Source: Roseiarcus sp963829505
Lineage (GTDB): Bacteria > Pseudomonadota > Alphaproteobacteria > Rhizobiales > Beijerinckiaceae
DNA: 64,000 nucleotides
NCBI GenBank assembly: GCA_963829505.1
Contig: CAWHIL010000001.1
Coordinates: 992,001 to 1,056,000 of the forward strand
Direction of reading: 5' to 3'
Numbering within the stretch: position 1 is the first letter of the stretch; each line of letters starts with the position of its first letter. The notes beneath the pieces are model-generated. The model did no database searches. It was not told where the DNA came from and was given only the letters and a program-made list of their open reading frames with translations. A program made the position numbers and the translations under genes. Positions 63,953-64,000 of this stretch are shown piece by piece.

Positions 63953-64000
63953 CCCCGAAGCGCGAGCCCGGCCGCGCTTACGCCTTGCCCCAAACCTCTT

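Overview
This is a GC-rich alphaproteobacterial chromosome segment, most likely Hyphomicrobiales (Rhizobiales), perhaps on the Beijerinckiaceae/Methylocystaceae side. The evidence is the rplU-rpmA-GNAT-obgE cluster, the GANTC methyltransferase gene ccrM, mmcB, a fused ArsR-methyltransferase next to metF, a LysR/DUF1127 pair, and frequent GTGA or ATGA stop/start overlaps. The genus cannot be fixed from the sequence alone. I found no rRNA, tRNA, transposase, integrase of phage type or CRISPR array.

Layout. 0-6.5 kb: accessory genes (GAF protein, 2H phosphoesterase, L,D-transpeptidase, an unknown small-gene island, an NTF2-like protein, an M15-like peptidase, a HAD hydrolase). 6.6-11.3 kb: a very long Lhr-type helicase, frameshifted twice, and a Pmp3 peptide. 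11.5-14.1 kb: obgE-GNAT-rpmA-rplU. 14.7-16.1 kb: a HicAB-like module and a thioesterase/MarR divergent pair. 16.6-24 kb: malate synthase, DUF1127/LysR, an outer membrane barrel, a DMT exporter, dienelactone hydrolase, an NAD-binding protein and metF. 24-25 kb: the ArsR-methyltransferase regulator with a near-perfect operator. 25.5-32.7 kb: an SMP-30 protein, a PIN/Phd toxin-antitoxin pair, a radical SAM/UdgX DNA-repair pair and prmB. 33-40.7 kb: ccrM-rnhB-creatininase, ruvCAB and xerD. 40.9-47.7 kb: a dipeptide ABC operon (dppABCDF) interrupted by a toxin-antitoxin pair and followed by mmcB. 47.7-55 kb: a PEP mutase-like enzyme, a VOC protein, an orphan Rieske protein, an ArsB-like exporter, an MFS transporter, and a triheme cytochrome with an FNT channel. 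55-64 kb: rimM-rpsP-ffh, rsmB, hyi, a pseudo-HtrA protein, a beta-CASP nuclease and a hydroxypyruvate reductase-like gene.

How the genes fit together. DNA maintenance is strongly represented: lhr, ccrM, rnhB, ruvCAB, xerD, mmcB and the rSAM/UdgX pair. Translation and ribosome biogenesis genes (rplU, rpmA, obgE, rpsP, rimM, ffh, prmB, rsmB) are scattered through the window. aceB, hyi and the GhrA-like gene point to active C2/C3 glyoxylate-hydroxypyruvate metabolism.

Quality caveat. Nine single-base frameshifts interrupt otherwise well-conserved genes (lhr twice, SMP-30, ruvC, the DUF167 gene, dppA, the PEP mutase-like gene, the VOC gene and the MFS gene). Most lie at short homopolymers, which looks more like residual sequencing or assembly indels than real gene decay. 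They are listed as apparent pseudogenes with the corrected reading explained.

The least-explained structures are two copies of a 21-22 bp periodic intergenic repeat (16.26 kb and 25.35 kb, in opposite orientation), a 115-bp structured inverted-repeat element behind a CRP-type palindrome at 60.2 kb, a stem-loop/U-tract in the rplU leader, and an orphan PEP-CTERM tail.
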